Origin: an uncultured Alphaproteobacteria bacterium
GTDB lineage: Bacteria; Pseudomonadota; Alphaproteobacteria; RF32; CAG-239
Direction: 5' to 3'
Length of the DNA stretch: 56,362 bases
NCBI GenBank assembly: GCA_944390905.1
Contig: CALXRR010000004.1
Span: 1-56,362, forward strand
Shown: positions 33,629 through 41,837 of the stretch, one piece after another
Position numbering within the stretch: the stretch's first letter is position 1
Layout of the letters: each line of letters opens with the position of its first letter
Notes under the pieces: generated by a model
Told to the model about the DNA's origin: nothing
What the model saw: the letters and a program-made list of their open reading frames with translations, nothing else
Databases searched by the model: none
Made by a program: the position numbers and the translations under genes

Positions 33629-34426
33629 ATGGAAAAAAGAGTAACTTTGCAGAATGGCAAATTAATTTTGGCTGACAAAGGTTGCGGAAAGTATGAGATT
33701 GTTGACGCCAAAGGCGGAAAGGTAGAAATCCTTAACGATGAGGCGGCTTTGTTTGTAGCTGATGATACAAAAAAGGCGGATTTGGTTGACTTTAGTCGAG
33801 CAAGAATTGTGGCTGAAGATGTCTTTGAGGTGGAAAAACTCAACGACGGCAGGATATTGTTCGGCGTTAGGGCTTCAAATAGCTTCTTTATGTATGGGCA
33901 AAATAATACCTATCATCTGGGGGCTAAGTATCAGGATGGAGCTTATTTTTGCCAAGGGTCGAATTTTGCTTGGCGAGAGTTGACCGATACAGGTGAAGTC
34001 TATCATACATTATGGTATGCTTTGGTCGGCGAAAATGAGCTGAATAATCGGCATATAGTTTGCCGCCAGTTGTATAATCCCGGATATGATGTTTATTTGT
34101 GCTTTGAAAGCAAAGGACGGAAGTATCTGCGCAAAAGCCAAGCCAGCTTGATTTATTGTCGGGTGAAAGGAGAGGAATTTGTGCTGCATTTTAACCCTAA
34201 CAAGGGGGAGTATGAACGGATTTCACTCAGGCGGCCGAGTATGCGACGGAGATGCAATGAAGTGTTTGCTAATGAAAACTTCATTGTGAAAAATCCTAAG
34301 AGTTATGGCGATTTTATGGCGCCAAGAACTTTAGGAGAGTTCTTGTATGATGTTAAAGAGCGTATTGCCGGTTGGTGCGATAGGCTTTATATTAAAGCCC
34401 GTTACAACGGCAAATGGATGTGGTAA
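33629..34426 (+). CDS. Orphan cytosolic protein
   Basis: The product is 265 aa of unknown family. No signal peptide or membrane segment is seen. The first ~75 residues are short beta strands (LQNGKLILADKGCGKYEIV, then GKVEIL). The middle is rich in Tyr, Phe and Trp, and the C-terminus is basic (RRPSMRRRCNE). Repeated G-x-Y-x-hydrophobic patterns hint at a beta-propeller-like fold related to its neighbours, but this is weak. The codon use is as AT-rich as in the neighbours. Confidence 0.72.
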   Translation: MEKRVTLQNGKLILADKGCGKYEIVDAKGGKVEILNDEAALFVADDTKKADLVDFSRARIVAEDVFEVEKLNDGRILFGVRASNSFFMYGQNNTYHLGAKYQDGAYFCQGSNFAWRELTDTGEVYHTLWYALVGENELNNRHIVCRQLYNPGYDVYLCFESKGRKYLRKSQASLIYCRVKGEEFVLHFNPNKGEYERISLRRPSMRRRCNEVFANENFIVKNPKSYGDFMAPRTLGEFLYDVKERIAGWCDRLYIKARYNGKWMW

Positions 34427-34442
34427 GTAAAGTTATGAAGAG

Positions 34443-34479
34443 AAAGGGTTTTGAGGTTATTACTCAAAACCCTTTTTTT
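34443..34479 (+). terminator. Intrinsic terminator
   Basis: AAAGGGTTTTGAG pairs perfectly with CTCAAAACCCTTT across a 7-nt loop, then T-run. Confidence 0.85.
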
Positions 34480-34506
34480 GTGGGATGTGAGGGGAGAGAT
34501 TGGAAC

Positions 34507-34578
34507 TTGACTTTTAAGCAAAATTTGTCTAATATGCAAACAAAGATGTATTATTGTATGTTTAATTATTTGTGGATT
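34507..34578 (+). promoter_or_regulatory. Accessory-gene promoter with SD-less leader
   Basis: TTGACT (34507-34512), a 17-nt spacer, then TAATAT (34530-34535). The ATTTGTCTAA element is present but shifted next to the -10. The leader contains ATTATTGTATGTTTAATTAT and ends in ATTATGGA. Confidence 0.5.
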
Positions 34579-35265
34579 ATGGAAAAAGATGAATTTCCAT
34601 CTTATAAGGTGGTAGAAAAAGGTTCAGTGAAGATATTGATGCAGCTGAATTTGACTACAGGGCAATATCGGGCAGTTGGTGTCGGAGCTCGGGGGTATTA
34701 TGGCGGAAATGCTTTGGTTTTGTGGGATAAACAAAATCATGGGGAGCTGTTTTGGCTGAGTGAGGATATGGAAAATTGCCGGTTGGTTTTTGGCGCTAAA
34801 ACCGGAGAATCCGTAAAGAAAATTGTACGTATCGGCAGTATGTTTTTGGTGGAACTTGAAAAAGATGGCCGGCATTATTACAAGGCTATCGGAGTGCAGA
34901 AAGCGGGAAGTTATGATTATAATATTGCGTTTAAGCAGTTTCGTGAAGCGCAAATCGAAGCTGATTATAGTGCTCCGCAAAAGTATGTAAGCTGTGATAT
35001 AGATTTTTGGGAAGAAGAGGATTCCGACAGAACAACTTATGATGTGGTTTTGTGCGGGGAGAAAGTTAAGGCGCCGGAAAATGTGCATGCTTTTTGGAAC
35101 GGCAAGGTCTTTACGATGTTGGGACGTTATTTTCCGATGTATTTTTTGGTTCGAGAGGAGTGCAAAAGCTTTCGGGCTGAGGTGGAAGGATTTGTGCTGA
35201 CCAGAAAAGACGGTACGAAAGATTTGTTTCCGTATTGTCCGTTTAAGCTTGAGTGTGAAGCTTAA
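34579..35265 (+). CDS. Orphan cytosolic protein
   Basis: I use ATG 34579 (MEKDEFPSYK) because the frame upstream runs through a terminator and the promoter. The product is 228 aa with no recognised domain. It shows alternating beta-strand segments such as VKILMQLNLTTGQYRAVGVG, LFWLSEDMENCRLVFG and FLVELEKDGRHYYKAI. It shares size, promoter type and aromatic-rich character with 32173-33048 and 33629-34426, so the three may be diverged paralogs. Confidence 0.7.
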   Translation: MEKDEFPSYKVVEKGSVKILMQLNLTTGQYRAVGVGARGYYGGNALVLWDKQNHGELFWLSEDMENCRLVFGAKTGESVKKIVRIGSMFLVELEKDGRHYYKAIGVQKAGSYDYNIAFKQFREAQIEADYSAPQKYVSCDIDFWEEEDSDRTTYDVVLCGEKVKAPENVHAFWNGKVFTMLGRYFPMYFLVREECKSFRAEVEGFVLTRKDGTKDLFPYCPFKLECEA

Positions 35266-35272
35266 AAAAAAT

Positions 35273-35300
35273 AAAGCTCTGCTTATGGCAGGGCTTTTTT
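35273..35300 (+). terminator. Intrinsic terminator
   Basis: AAAGCTCTGC pairs with GCAGGGCTTT around 5 nt, then T-run. Confidence 0.82.
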
Positions 35301-35375
35301 AAGTTTAAATTGGTTGACAGGGGAGGGTTTATCATTTATCACCAAAAAAAAGAGGATGAAAATATTGGGCGGAAG

Positions 35376-36284
35376 ATGAAACATAATAAAGGTAATGACA
35401 TAAACGGCTGGGTGGTAGTGGATAAACCGCGAGGTATGGGTTCAACTGATGTGGTGCGCAAGCTGAAGTTTTTCCTTAAGCCCAAGAAAATCGGGCATGC
35501 CGGAACCTTGGACCCGTTTGCGACAGGTGTGTTGCCCGTGGCGTTGGGTGAGGCTACCAAGCTGCTGCCGTTTGTGACCGATGGAGCAAAAGAATATGAG
35601 TTTATTTTGCAATTTGGTGCTGAAACAGATACTGATGATTCTGATGGTCAAATAATATCCAAGACTGACAAAATTCCGACCCAAAGCGAAATTGAAAAGG
35701 TGATACCCAGCTTTAGGGGCAAGATTGTTCAGGTGCCGCCGGCTTATTCAGCCATAAAAATCAATGGGCAGAGAGCTTATGATTTGGCGCGTAAAGGTAT
35801 AGAGGTTGAAATTCCACCCCGCGAAATTGAAATTTATGATTTGAAACTGCTGGAAATGCTGCCAGAGAATCGGGCAAGGCTAAAAGTGTGCTGCTCAAAA
35901 GGGACTTATGTGCGGACGCTGGGCAAAGATATTGCCTTAAAAACCGGCTCAAAAGGCTACCTGCAAGAGTTGCGAAGAATAAAATGCGGTAATTTTGACT
36001 TGAAACAAAAGATTTTACTGGAAAATTTAGAAAAAATGGTGTATGGTGAGCACCTAAAAGAATTTTTGCTGCCGATGGAAACATTTCTGTGCGACATCAC
36101 GGTTATTGCTGTATCGGAAGCAGATGCCGCTAAGCTTAAAATGGGACAGGCCTTGTCCCCCAAGGCTTTTGACATACAAAAGAGTGTGCCGGAAGACGGG
36201 GTGGCCGTGTGTCAGGGTAAGTTGGTGGCGGTGGTGCGAATCGACGGTCGAAGAATCGCTCCGGTTCGCGTGTTTAATTTGTAA
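35376..36284 (+). CDS. truB: TruB, tRNA pseudouridine-55 synthase
   Basis: TruB makes pseudouridine in the T-loop of tRNAs. I place the start at ATG 35376 (MKHNKGND); the weak site GGCGG lies just upstream. The product is 302 aa. The catalytic motif GHAGTLDPFATGVL carries the nucleophilic Asp, and KGTYVRTLGKDIA and VPPAYSAIKINGQRAY are also present. It precedes rpsO and pnp as in other Alphaproteobacteria. Confidence 0.93.
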   Translation: MKHNKGNDINGWVVVDKPRGMGSTDVVRKLKFFLKPKKIGHAGTLDPFATGVLPVALGEATKLLPFVTDGAKEYEFILQFGAETDTDDSDGQIISKTDKIPTQSEIEKVIPSFRGKIVQVPPAYSAIKINGQRAYDLARKGIEVEIPPREIEIYDLKLLEMLPENRARLKVCCSKGTYVRTLGKDIALKTGSKGYLQELRRIKCGNFDLKQKILLENLEKMVYGEHLKEFLLPMETFLCDITVIAVSEADAAKLKMGQALSPKAFDIQKSVPEDGVAVCQGKLVAVVRIDGRRIAPVRVFNL

Positions 36285-36308
36285 TTTATAAAATAAAGGA
36301 AAATATAG

Positions 36309-36578
36309 ATGTCGATTACTAATGAAGAGAAAAAAGAAATTGTTAGCAAATTTGGTTTGAATCCGAATGATACCGGTTCTCCGGAAGTTCAGATTGCTAT
36401 TTGGACTGCTCGTATCAACAAATTGATTGAGCACTTCAATACTCACAACAAAGATTTGCACTCTCGTTTGGGCTTGATGAAGATGGTTAGCCGTCGTCGT
36501 CACCTGTTGGATTATCTGAAAAACAAGAATAGTGACAGATATCAGGAAATCATTAAGAAGTTAGATTTGCGTAAGTAA
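36309..36578 (+). CDS. rpsO: 30S ribosomal protein S15
   Basis: S15 is a primary 16S rRNA binder. The product is 89 aa with the conserved [20 protein letters not shown] and [21 protein letters not shown] lies upstream. It is 24 nt after truB. Confidence 0.97.
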   Translation: MSITNEEKKEIVSKFGLNPNDTGSPEVQIAIWTARINKLIEHFNTHNKDLHSRLGLMKMVSRRRHLLDYLKNKNSDRYQEIIKKLDLRK

Positions 36579-36588
36579 TAAACTTCGG

Positions 36589-36674
36589 GCGTTTGGAAGG
36601 AAGGTGGCCGTCGTCGGATGGCCGGTGGGGAAAAGTTGTTGAACCCAATGTGGCTTTCTTCCAAGCGCTTTTTT
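36589..36674 (+). terminator. Large rpsO-pnp intergenic hairpin
   Basis: A 15-bp outer stem (GCGTTTGGAAGGAAG with CTTTCTTCCAAGCGC) encloses an inner hairpin GGCCGTC/GATGGCC (36606-36623) and a further loop, and is followed by a T-run. It can end rpsO transcription. In enteric bacteria the hairpin between rpsO and pnp is cut by RNase III in PNPase autoregulation; a similar role here is inference. Confidence 0.7.
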
Positions 36675-36717
36675 GCCCTTTAGGGGTTTGTGTTAATTAT
36701 TATGCTTTATATAAAGT

Positions 36718-36742
36718 CCTAGGCTCTTAAGACCAGCTTAGG
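36718..36742 (+). promoter_or_regulatory. Second hairpin in the pnp leader
   Basis: CCTAGGCT pairs with AGCTTAGG (one G-T) around 9 nt, followed by GAGG and six T. It may be a second terminator or a pnp leader element. Confidence 0.5.
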
Positions 36743-36791
36743 TGAGGTTTTTTATAAAGATGTTAAAGATGAAATGAAAGGTATTAGAAAT

Positions 36792-38915
36792 ATGGTCGAA
36801 TTGAATATTTGCCGCAAAGAAATGGAATGGGGCGGCAGAAAACTAGTGTTTGAAACAGGTAAAATTGCCAAGCAGGCTTTGGGTGCCGTTGAAGTAACTT
36901 ATGGAGGAACGGCAGTCTTGGCGACTGTTTGTGCTGCAAAAGAGGCAGCTCCCGATCAGGATTTCTTCCCTTTGACTGTTAATTATCAAGAAAAATATTA
37001 TGCTACCGGTAAAATCCCCGGCGGATTTATGAAACGTGAAGGTAAGCCTTCAGAGCGTGAAGTGTTAATCTCGCGCTTGATTGACAGACCTATTCGCCCG
37101 CTGTTTCCGGATGCTTTCAAAAATGAAGTTCAGGTTATTTGTACGGTGTTGTCTCATGACCAACAGACAGACTCTGATGTTGTAGCAATGTTGGCGGCAT
37201 CTGCGGCTTTGGCAGTGTCGGGAATCCCGTTCTTGGGGCCTATCGGTGCGGCTAAAATCGGTTATAAAGACGGTGAATATATTTTGAACCCGACTACCGA
37301 ACAGCAAAAAGAATCACAGTTGGAATTGGCAGTTGCCGGTACGACTGACGGCGTGCTGATGGTGGAATCTGAAGCGCAGGAACTCTCAGAAGAGGTTATG
37401 CTCGGTGCGGTTATGTTTGGTTTTGAAAACTTCCAGCCGGTGATTAAGCTGATTAATGAGATGGTAGAAGAAGCCGGTAAACCGCGTTGGGAAGCTCCGA
37501 AGTTTCCGCCGGAGTTCGATGAGCTCTATGCTAAGTTAGAGAAAGGCTTTAGCGCTAAGTTTGAAGAGGCTTTCAAAGAAACCGATAAGCTTAAACGCGG
37601 GGAGTTGGTGGCTGCCGCGTCAGAAGAATTTAAGGCAACTTTGGATCCTGAAAACGAATTGGAGCAAAAGTTTGCTCAAGATGCAATTGAAAAGTTGATG
37701 CACAAGGTTGTGCGTGAGAAGGTTTTGACCACAGGTCACCGTATTGATGGTCGTGATACCAAAACCGTTCGCCCGATTTGGTGCGAGGTTGATGTGTTGC
37801 CGATGGCTCATGGGTCGGCTATATTTACCCGTGGTGAAACTCAGGCCTTGGTGGTTACTACCTTGGGTACCGGTGATGATGCTCAGATTGTTGACGGTTT
37901 GATGGATGAGTATAAAGAAGACTTTATGCTGAATTATAACTTCCCGCCGTTCTCAGTTGGTGAATGCGGTCGTATCGGCAGTCCGGGGCGTCGTGAAATC
38001 GGCCATGGAAAACTGGCTTGGCGTGCAATCCACCCGATGATGCCGAAAAATAAGGATACTTTCCCTTATACGGTACGCGTAGTATCTGAGATTTTGGAAT
38101 CTAACGGTTCTTCATCAATGGCTACCGTGTGCGGTACAACACTGTCTTTGATGGCAGCCGGTGTGCCGATGGCTAAGCCGGTGGCCGGTATTGCCATGGG
38201 CTTGATTAAAGAAGATGACGGCCGTGTGGCGGTGTTGACTGATATTTTGGGTGATGAAGACCACCTCGGCGATATGGACTTTAAGGTTGCCGGTACTAAA
38301 GACGGTGTTACCGCTTTGCAGATGGATATTAAAATTACGTCCATTACCAAAGAGATTATGCAGACGGCTTTGGCTCAGGCGCATGAGGGGCGTATTCACA
38401 TCTTGGGTGAAATGGCTAAAGCTATCAGCGAGCCGCGTCCGCATGTATCAGACAAAGCTCCGCGGATTGTGGCAATTAAGATTCCGGTTGATAAAATCCG
38501 TGAGGTTATCGGCTCAGGTGGTAAGGTTATTCGTGAAATTACCGAAACAACCCACACCAAGATTGATATTGCCGATGATGGTGTGATTAAAATTGCTTCA
38601 ATGAAAAAAGAAGACGGCGATGCTGCTCTGGATTGGATTATGGGCATTGTGGCTGAACCGGAAGAAGGCAAGATTTATCACGGTGTGATTACTAAGATTA
38701 TGGACTTTGGTGCGTTTGTTCGTTTCTTGGGACAGACGGAAGGCTTGGTTCATATCTCAGAAATCAAAAACGAGCGTATTGCCTCAGTTTCAGACTTCTA
38801 TAAAGAAGGTGATGAAATGTGGGTTAAATGCTTGGGTACTGATAACCGCGGCAAGATTAAATTGTCAGCTAAGCGCGTTAATCAGGAAACCGGTGAAGAT
38901 TTGGAAAAGAAATAA
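36792..38915 (+). CDS. pnp: Polynucleotide phosphorylase
   Basis: PNPase is a phosphorolytic 3'-to-5' exonuclease of the RNA degradosome. ATG 36792 ([16 protein letters not shown]) lies 10 nt after GAAAGG. The product is 707 aa. It has two RNase PH domains ([22 protein letters not shown] in the first, [20 protein letters not shown] in the second), a KH domain ([11 protein letters not shown]) and a C-terminal S1 domain ([16 protein letters not shown]). The long intergenic hairpins upstream suggest autoregulation. Confidence 0.97.
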   Translation: MVELNICRKEMEWGGRKLVFETGKIAKQALGAVEVTYGGTAVLATVCAAKEAAPDQDFFPLTVNYQEKYYATGKIPGGFMKREGKPSEREVLISRLIDRPIRPLFPDAFKNEVQVICTVLSHDQQTDSDVVAMLAASAALAVSGIPFLGPIGAAKIGYKDGEYILNPTTEQQKESQLELAVAGTTDGVLMVESEAQELSEEVMLGAVMFGFENFQPVIKLINEMVEEAGKPRWEAPKFPPEFDELYAKLEKGFSAKFEEAFKETDKLKRGELVAAASEEFKATLDPENELEQKFAQDAIEKLMHKVVREKVLTTGHRIDGRDTKTVRPIWCEVDVLPMAHGSAIFTRGETQALVVTTLGTGDDAQIVDGLMDEYKEDFMLNYNFPPFSVGECGRIGSPGRREIGHGKLAWRAIHPMMPKNKDTFPYTVRVVSEILESNGSSSMATVCGTTLSLMAAGVPMAKPVAGIAMGLIKEDDGRVAVLTDILGDEDHLGDMDFKVAGTKDGVTALQMDIKITSITKEIMQTALAQAHEGRIHILGEMAKAISEPRPHVSDKAPRIVAIKIPVDKIREVIGSGGKVIREITETTHTKIDIADDGVIKIASMKKEDGDAALDWIMGIVAEPEEGKIYHGVITKIMDFGAFVRFLGQTEGLVHISEIKNERIASVSDFYKEGDEMWVKCLGTDNRGKIKLSAKRVNQETGEDLEKK

Positions 38916-38943
38916 AAATCTTGACCATATAGCGCAAGTTGTT

Positions 38944-38975
38944 AAAGGTTCTGGTGAAAATCAGAGCCTTTTTTT
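38944..38975 (+). terminator. Terminator of pnp
   Basis: AAGGTTCTG pairs with CAGAGCCTT across a short loop, then seven T that run directly to the next -35 box. Confidence 0.8.
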
Positions 38976-38976
38976 G

Positions 38977-39049
38977 TTGACTTTTGTCAAGTAAAAGATT
39001 ATGTTGACCTTGTTTTAGGTATTATTGTTTAACTTTATATTTTTGTTTT
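38977..39049 (+). promoter_or_regulatory. Promoter of the TTGACTTTTGTCTA class with SD-less leader
   Basis: TTGACT (38977-38982) followed by TTTGTCAA, 17-nt spacer, TATGTT (39000-39005). The leader includes GGTATTATTGTTTAAC and ends TTTTATGGA, without Shine-Dalgarno. Confidence 0.55.
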
Positions 39050-39547
39050 ATGGATAGAATTATAATTATTGAGACAGTTATGCGTGGGCTGATAGTGCTT
39101 AATCTTGCGGTGTTTGTCGGCGTGTATTTTGTTAGGCCTTTTTTGCAGAGAAAGCAACGCTTGTTGTGGGATACGCTTGCCGTGGTTGTGATGTTGGCGG
39201 AGGTATTGATTCCGATTTGGGCCATGGCGGAGGGTTTTGAAAACTCGTGGTGGCATACGGTGGAAATCTTGCTGCTGATACTATCCGGGGTGATGATGGC
39301 TTCCGGGACGGTTATGTTTTTGAACCGGACGTTCTTTGAGGTGGTTTTTAATAATTTTCATGTGATGAAAATTACTGAAATCAGCGAGTATGGTATTTGG
39401 GGCGAGATTTGCGTGAGGAAATTTAGGTATAATGTTCGGCTCCAAGAGACTCCTTTGATACAGCGAAAGCGCTGTGTCGGAGAGATTTTGAACGTGCGGG
39501 TCGTGAATATGCTTAATCATCATGAATTTGAAGTTGCACCGATATAA
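39050..39547 (+). CDS. Orphan membrane protein
   Basis: The product is 165 aa with three predicted membrane segments (about 5-30, 40-62, 70-92) and a soluble C-terminal half (FNNFHVMKITEISEYGIW onward) that may be cytoplasmic. I do not recognise a family. It is followed after 12 nt by a second small membrane protein, so the two form an operon under one promoter of the accessory class. Confidence 0.72.
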   Translation: MDRIIIIETVMRGLIVLNLAVFVGVYFVRPFLQRKQRLLWDTLAVVVMLAEVLIPIWAMAEGFENSWWHTVEILLLILSGVMMASGTVMFLNRTFFEVVFNNFHVMKITEISEYGIWGEICVRKFRYNVRLQETPLIQRKRCVGEILNVRVVNMLNHHEFEVAPI

Positions 39548-39559
39548 AATTTTTGCGCT

Positions 39560-39868
39560 ATGGAAAGTGTTGTGTCTTATTTGGTATTGCTGGTAATGGT
39601 GATTGCTATGATTATCATGCTGGCTGATTGCAGAAAAGGGTTTTCTCGACGGAGGTTTCGGGAAAAATTGCTCTATTCTTGTATATTTGTGGTGGGTTGT
39701 TTGCTGGGAGTGTTGCTCCTTTATGCTTTTGACTTGCTGTTATGGAGCGAATTATGGATATTACTTGGAATAGCGGCAATATTAGATGTGGGCTATTTTA
39801 TTTGGATTTGGTGGCGGCGCCAAAAAAGAATGGTGGAACGAGCCAGAGCCAGAAGAATGCTTAATTAA
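39560..39868 (+). CDS. Small membrane protein
   Basis: The product is 102 aa with three hydrophobic segments (about 4-22, 35-55, 58-82) and a basic C-terminal tail (WWRRQKRMVERARARRML). The family is unknown. It begins ATGGAAAG like other accessory genes, and has no clear Shine-Dalgarno. Confidence 0.7.
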   Translation: MESVVSYLVLLVMVIAMIIMLADCRKGFSRRRFREKLLYSCIFVVGCLLGVLLLYAFDLLLWSELWILLGIAAILDVGYFIWIWWRRQKRMVERARARRMLN

Positions 39869-39871
39869 GCT

Positions 39872-39908
39872 AAAAAAGGTTATCTTCAAAGAGAAGATGA
39901 CCTTTTTT
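39872..39908 (+). terminator. Intrinsic terminator
   Basis: A perfect 16-bp stem (AAAAAAGGTTATCTTC with its complement) ends in six T, directly followed by the next promoter. Confidence 0.88.
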
Positions 39909-39909
39909 G

Positions 39910-39980
39910 TTGGCAATTTTGTCGAATTATGGTAGGGCTAAAGGCGGAAATTTATTATTAATCTAAAAAAATAATTGGGT
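39910..39980 (+). promoter_or_regulatory. Promoter of the TTTTGTCTA class
   Basis: TTGGCA (39910-39915), 17-nt spacer with ATTTTGTCGAATTATGG, TAGGGC (39933-39938). The -10 is poor. The leader is AT-rich and ends GGGTATGGA. Confidence 0.45.
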
Positions 39981-40295
39981 ATGGAACAGATTATTGTGAG
40001 CATTTTGCTGGTGTTGGCGGCAATTGCGAATTTGGCTTTTTGCATACATGCGCTGGAGTATGATGAAGCGGTGGAGAAACGTGAGCAGTTGACAGCTGAG
40101 CATTGGTTCTATTTCAGCGAAATCTCTTTGATGGTGACGTTAGTGGCATCATGGTTGCAGAAAGAGGCTATTGGGACTGCCAGATTGGGGATTATGAGGT
40201 GTGTATTGCTGCTGGCAAGTGTAGTATTTGGTGTTGTGGCTTGTTGGTCGTTTTATTTGAAATCTAAATCACAAGGGAATTCCAGCAAAGAATAA
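39981..40295 (+). CDS. Small membrane protein
   Basis: The product is 104 aa starting at ATG 39981 (MEQIIVSILL). Three hydrophobic segments lie at about 3-23, 45-60 and 72-94. The family is unknown. It is the third small membrane protein between pnp and rplY and has its own promoter and terminator. Confidence 0.68.
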   Translation: MEQIIVSILLVLAAIANLAFCIHALEYDEAVEKREQLTAEHWFYFSEISLMVTLVASWLQKEAIGTARLGIMRCVLLLASVVFGVVACWSFYLKSKSQGNSSKE

Positions 40296-40309
40296 CCAAT
40301 AATAAAAAA

Positions 40310-40342
40310 ACAGGAGATGGGTGACCTCTCCGGATTTTTTTG
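40310..40342 (+). terminator. Intrinsic terminator
   Basis: GGAGA pairs with TCTCC inside a CAGGAGA...TCTCCGG hairpin, followed by seven T. Confidence 0.65.
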
Positions 40343-40352
40343 TATAAAATAC

Positions 40353-40380
40353 TTGTAATTTAAAAAAAATGTTGTATAAA
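40353..40380 (+). promoter_or_regulatory. Promoter of rplY
   Basis: TTGTAA (40353-40358), 16 nt, TATAAA (40375-40380). Confidence 0.55.
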
Positions 40381-40453
40381 TCCTTCTGAATGGTGAAAAC
40401 ACCCCTGGAGGTTTTTGCCTAAATAATAGTTAATTGATAAAAGGAATAATAAA

Positions 40454-40744
40454 ATGGCTGATTTGATTTTAAATGCTAAAAAGCGTGAAACAGCAGGTAA
40501 GGGGGCAGCGCGCGCATGTCGTCGTGAAGGACGTATCCCTGCCGTTATCTATGGTGGAAAACAAGAACCGGTGATGATTAGTTTGGATCCGGTTGAAGTT
40601 GAAAAAGCTTTGGATATGGCCGGCTTGTATAAATTCGCTATCGAAGTTGATGTTGAAGGCAAAAAATATGCCGTTAAATGTCAGGATGTACAATTCCATC
40701 CGGTTAGTGATAAGGCTATTCACGTCGACTTCCTCAGAAAATAA
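40454..40744 (+). CDS. rplY: 50S ribosomal protein L25, short form
   Basis: L25 binds 5S rRNA. The product is 96 aa and covers only the N-terminal L25 domain (NAKKRETAGKGAARACRREGRIPAVIYGG to VDFLRK). Alphaproteobacterial L25 is usually the long CTC form of about 200 aa with a second, TL5-type domain. The protein stops at the domain boundary, and a palindromic repeat overlaps the stop codon, which suggests the second domain was lost through repeat insertion. AAAGGA precedes the start. Confidence 0.94.
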   Translation: MADLILNAKKRETAGKGAARACRREGRIPAVIYGGKQEPVMISLDPVEVEKALDMAGLYKFAIEVDVEGKKYAVKCQDVQFHPVSDKAIHVDFLRK

Positions 40745-40845
40745 TTTGCAAAAGGGACGTCATACTTGTTATAAATTCGCTCGTGTACCTTTTTATTGTA
40801 CACGTCGCTCATTGATAACTACGTAGCACGTCCCTTTATCAAATT
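40743..40845. repeat. Palindromic repeat P, copy 3
   Basis: A 103-bp nested palindrome with outer AATTTG/CAAATT, AAAGGGACGT/ACGTCCCTTT and central GTGTAC-loop-GTACAC. It overlaps the last bases of the rplY stop codon. Elements shared with copies 1 and 2 are CGTCAT, TTCGCTCGTGTAC, GTACAC, GTAGCA and TTTATCAAA in the same order. Confidence 0.75.
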
Positions 40846-40873
40846 ATTTTATAGGGAGTCTTATTTTGAAAAT

Positions 40874-40976
40874 AATTGGCAAAAGGGACGTCATATTTGT
40901 TATAAATTCGTTTGTGTACCTTTTTATTGTACACGTCGCTCATTGATAACTACGTAGCACGTCCCTTTATCAAATT
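40874..40976. repeat. Palindromic repeat P, copy 4
   Basis: Almost identical to 40743-40845, including length. The two are 131 bp apart start to start. Confidence 0.78.
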
Positions 40977-41001
40977 ATTTTATAGAGAGTTGTTTTTTGT
41001 T

Positions 41002-41052
41002 TCAAAAGGGGCGTTGCTCAGATGATTATGTAGCACGTCCCTTTATCAAATT
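41002..41052. repeat. Palindromic repeat P, internally deleted copy 5
   Basis: It keeps the outer arms (CAAAAGGGGCGT and TAGCACGTCCCTTTATCAAA) but lacks the central GTGTAC hairpin. The spacing 41053-41142 before pth holds no other feature. Confidence 0.65.
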
Positions 41053-41142
41053 ATTCTACTCGATGGCTCATTTTCAATTTATATTAAGAAAATATCTGTA
41101 TGATGCTTGGCGTGGGGGCCACTGGCTTGGAAAGGTGATGTT

Positions 41143-41715
41143 ATGTTTTTGATTGTTGGACTGGGAAACCCCGGAGATGAATACGCCTCAACCAGGCATA
41201 ATGCCGGTTTTATGGCTGCGGATGCTTTGCACCAAAAATACGGATTTGCGCCGTTTCGTTCTAAGTTCGACGCCCTTATCGCCGAGGGTAAAATTAATGG
41301 CGAAAAGGTTTTTTTGCTGAAACCTCAGACTTATATGAATTTATCAGGCAATGCCGTGGTTAAAGCGGCTCAATTCTATAAAATTCTGCCCCAGAATGTG
41401 ATTGTTTTTCACGATGATTTGGATTTGCCGGTCGGAAAGCTGAAAGCTAAAATCGGTGGCGGCGCCGGTGGGCATAATGGCTTGAAGTCTATTGATGCTG
41501 CGATATCACCTAATTATAATCGCATACGTATCGGTGTGGGGCATCCTCAGGGGCGCGGTGATGAGGTGGTTAATTATGTGTTGGGCGGTTTTGCAAAGGC
41601 AGACAAGGCCTTGGTTGATAAAGCAATAGAAATTGCTATAGATGCGCTGCCCGTGTTGCTGGAGAAAGGAATGCCCCAATATTCAAATGAACTGGGGATT
41701 AAACTGCGTCAATAA
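41143..41715 (+). CDS. pth: Peptidyl-tRNA hydrolase
   Basis: Pth recycles tRNA from peptidyl-tRNA dropped by ribosomes. ATG 41143 (MFLIVGLGNPG) follows an AAAGGTGA site; the longer frame to 41107 lacks homology. The product is 190 aa. Catalytic Asn9 and His19 are in VGLGNPGDEYASTRHNAGF, and the Asp is in FHDDLDLPVG. It keeps the usual rplY-pth-ychF order. Confidence 0.96.
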   Translation: MFLIVGLGNPGDEYASTRHNAGFMAADALHQKYGFAPFRSKFDALIAEGKINGEKVFLLKPQTYMNLSGNAVVKAAQFYKILPQNVIVFHDDLDLPVGKLKAKIGGGAGGHNGLKSIDAAISPNYNRIRIGVGHPQGRGDEVVNYVLGGFAKADKALVDKAIEIAIDALPVLLEKGMPQYSNELGIKLRQ

Positions 41716-41733
41716 TAGTGAGTAGTAAAGTTG

Positions 41734-41767
41734 AATCGCCGAATGCTGGTTCGGCGGTTTTTTTTAT
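41734..41767 (+). terminator. Terminator of pth
   Basis: AATCGCCGAA pairs with TTCGGCGGTT around 6 nt, then a T-run. Confidence 0.85.
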
Positions 41768-41837
41768 GTTGAAATGACGGAAATTATGGGATATAAGAAA
41801 AACAATTTGAAAAAAGTTTGGTTGTAAGGAGTTTTTT

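Noticed and set aside
36589-36674. SRP RNA or RNase P RNA because of GGAAGGAAGG
   Set aside because: The surrounding conserved tetraloop and symmetric loop of SRP RNA and the conserved P RNA core are absent; the stretch folds as a simple long hairpin.
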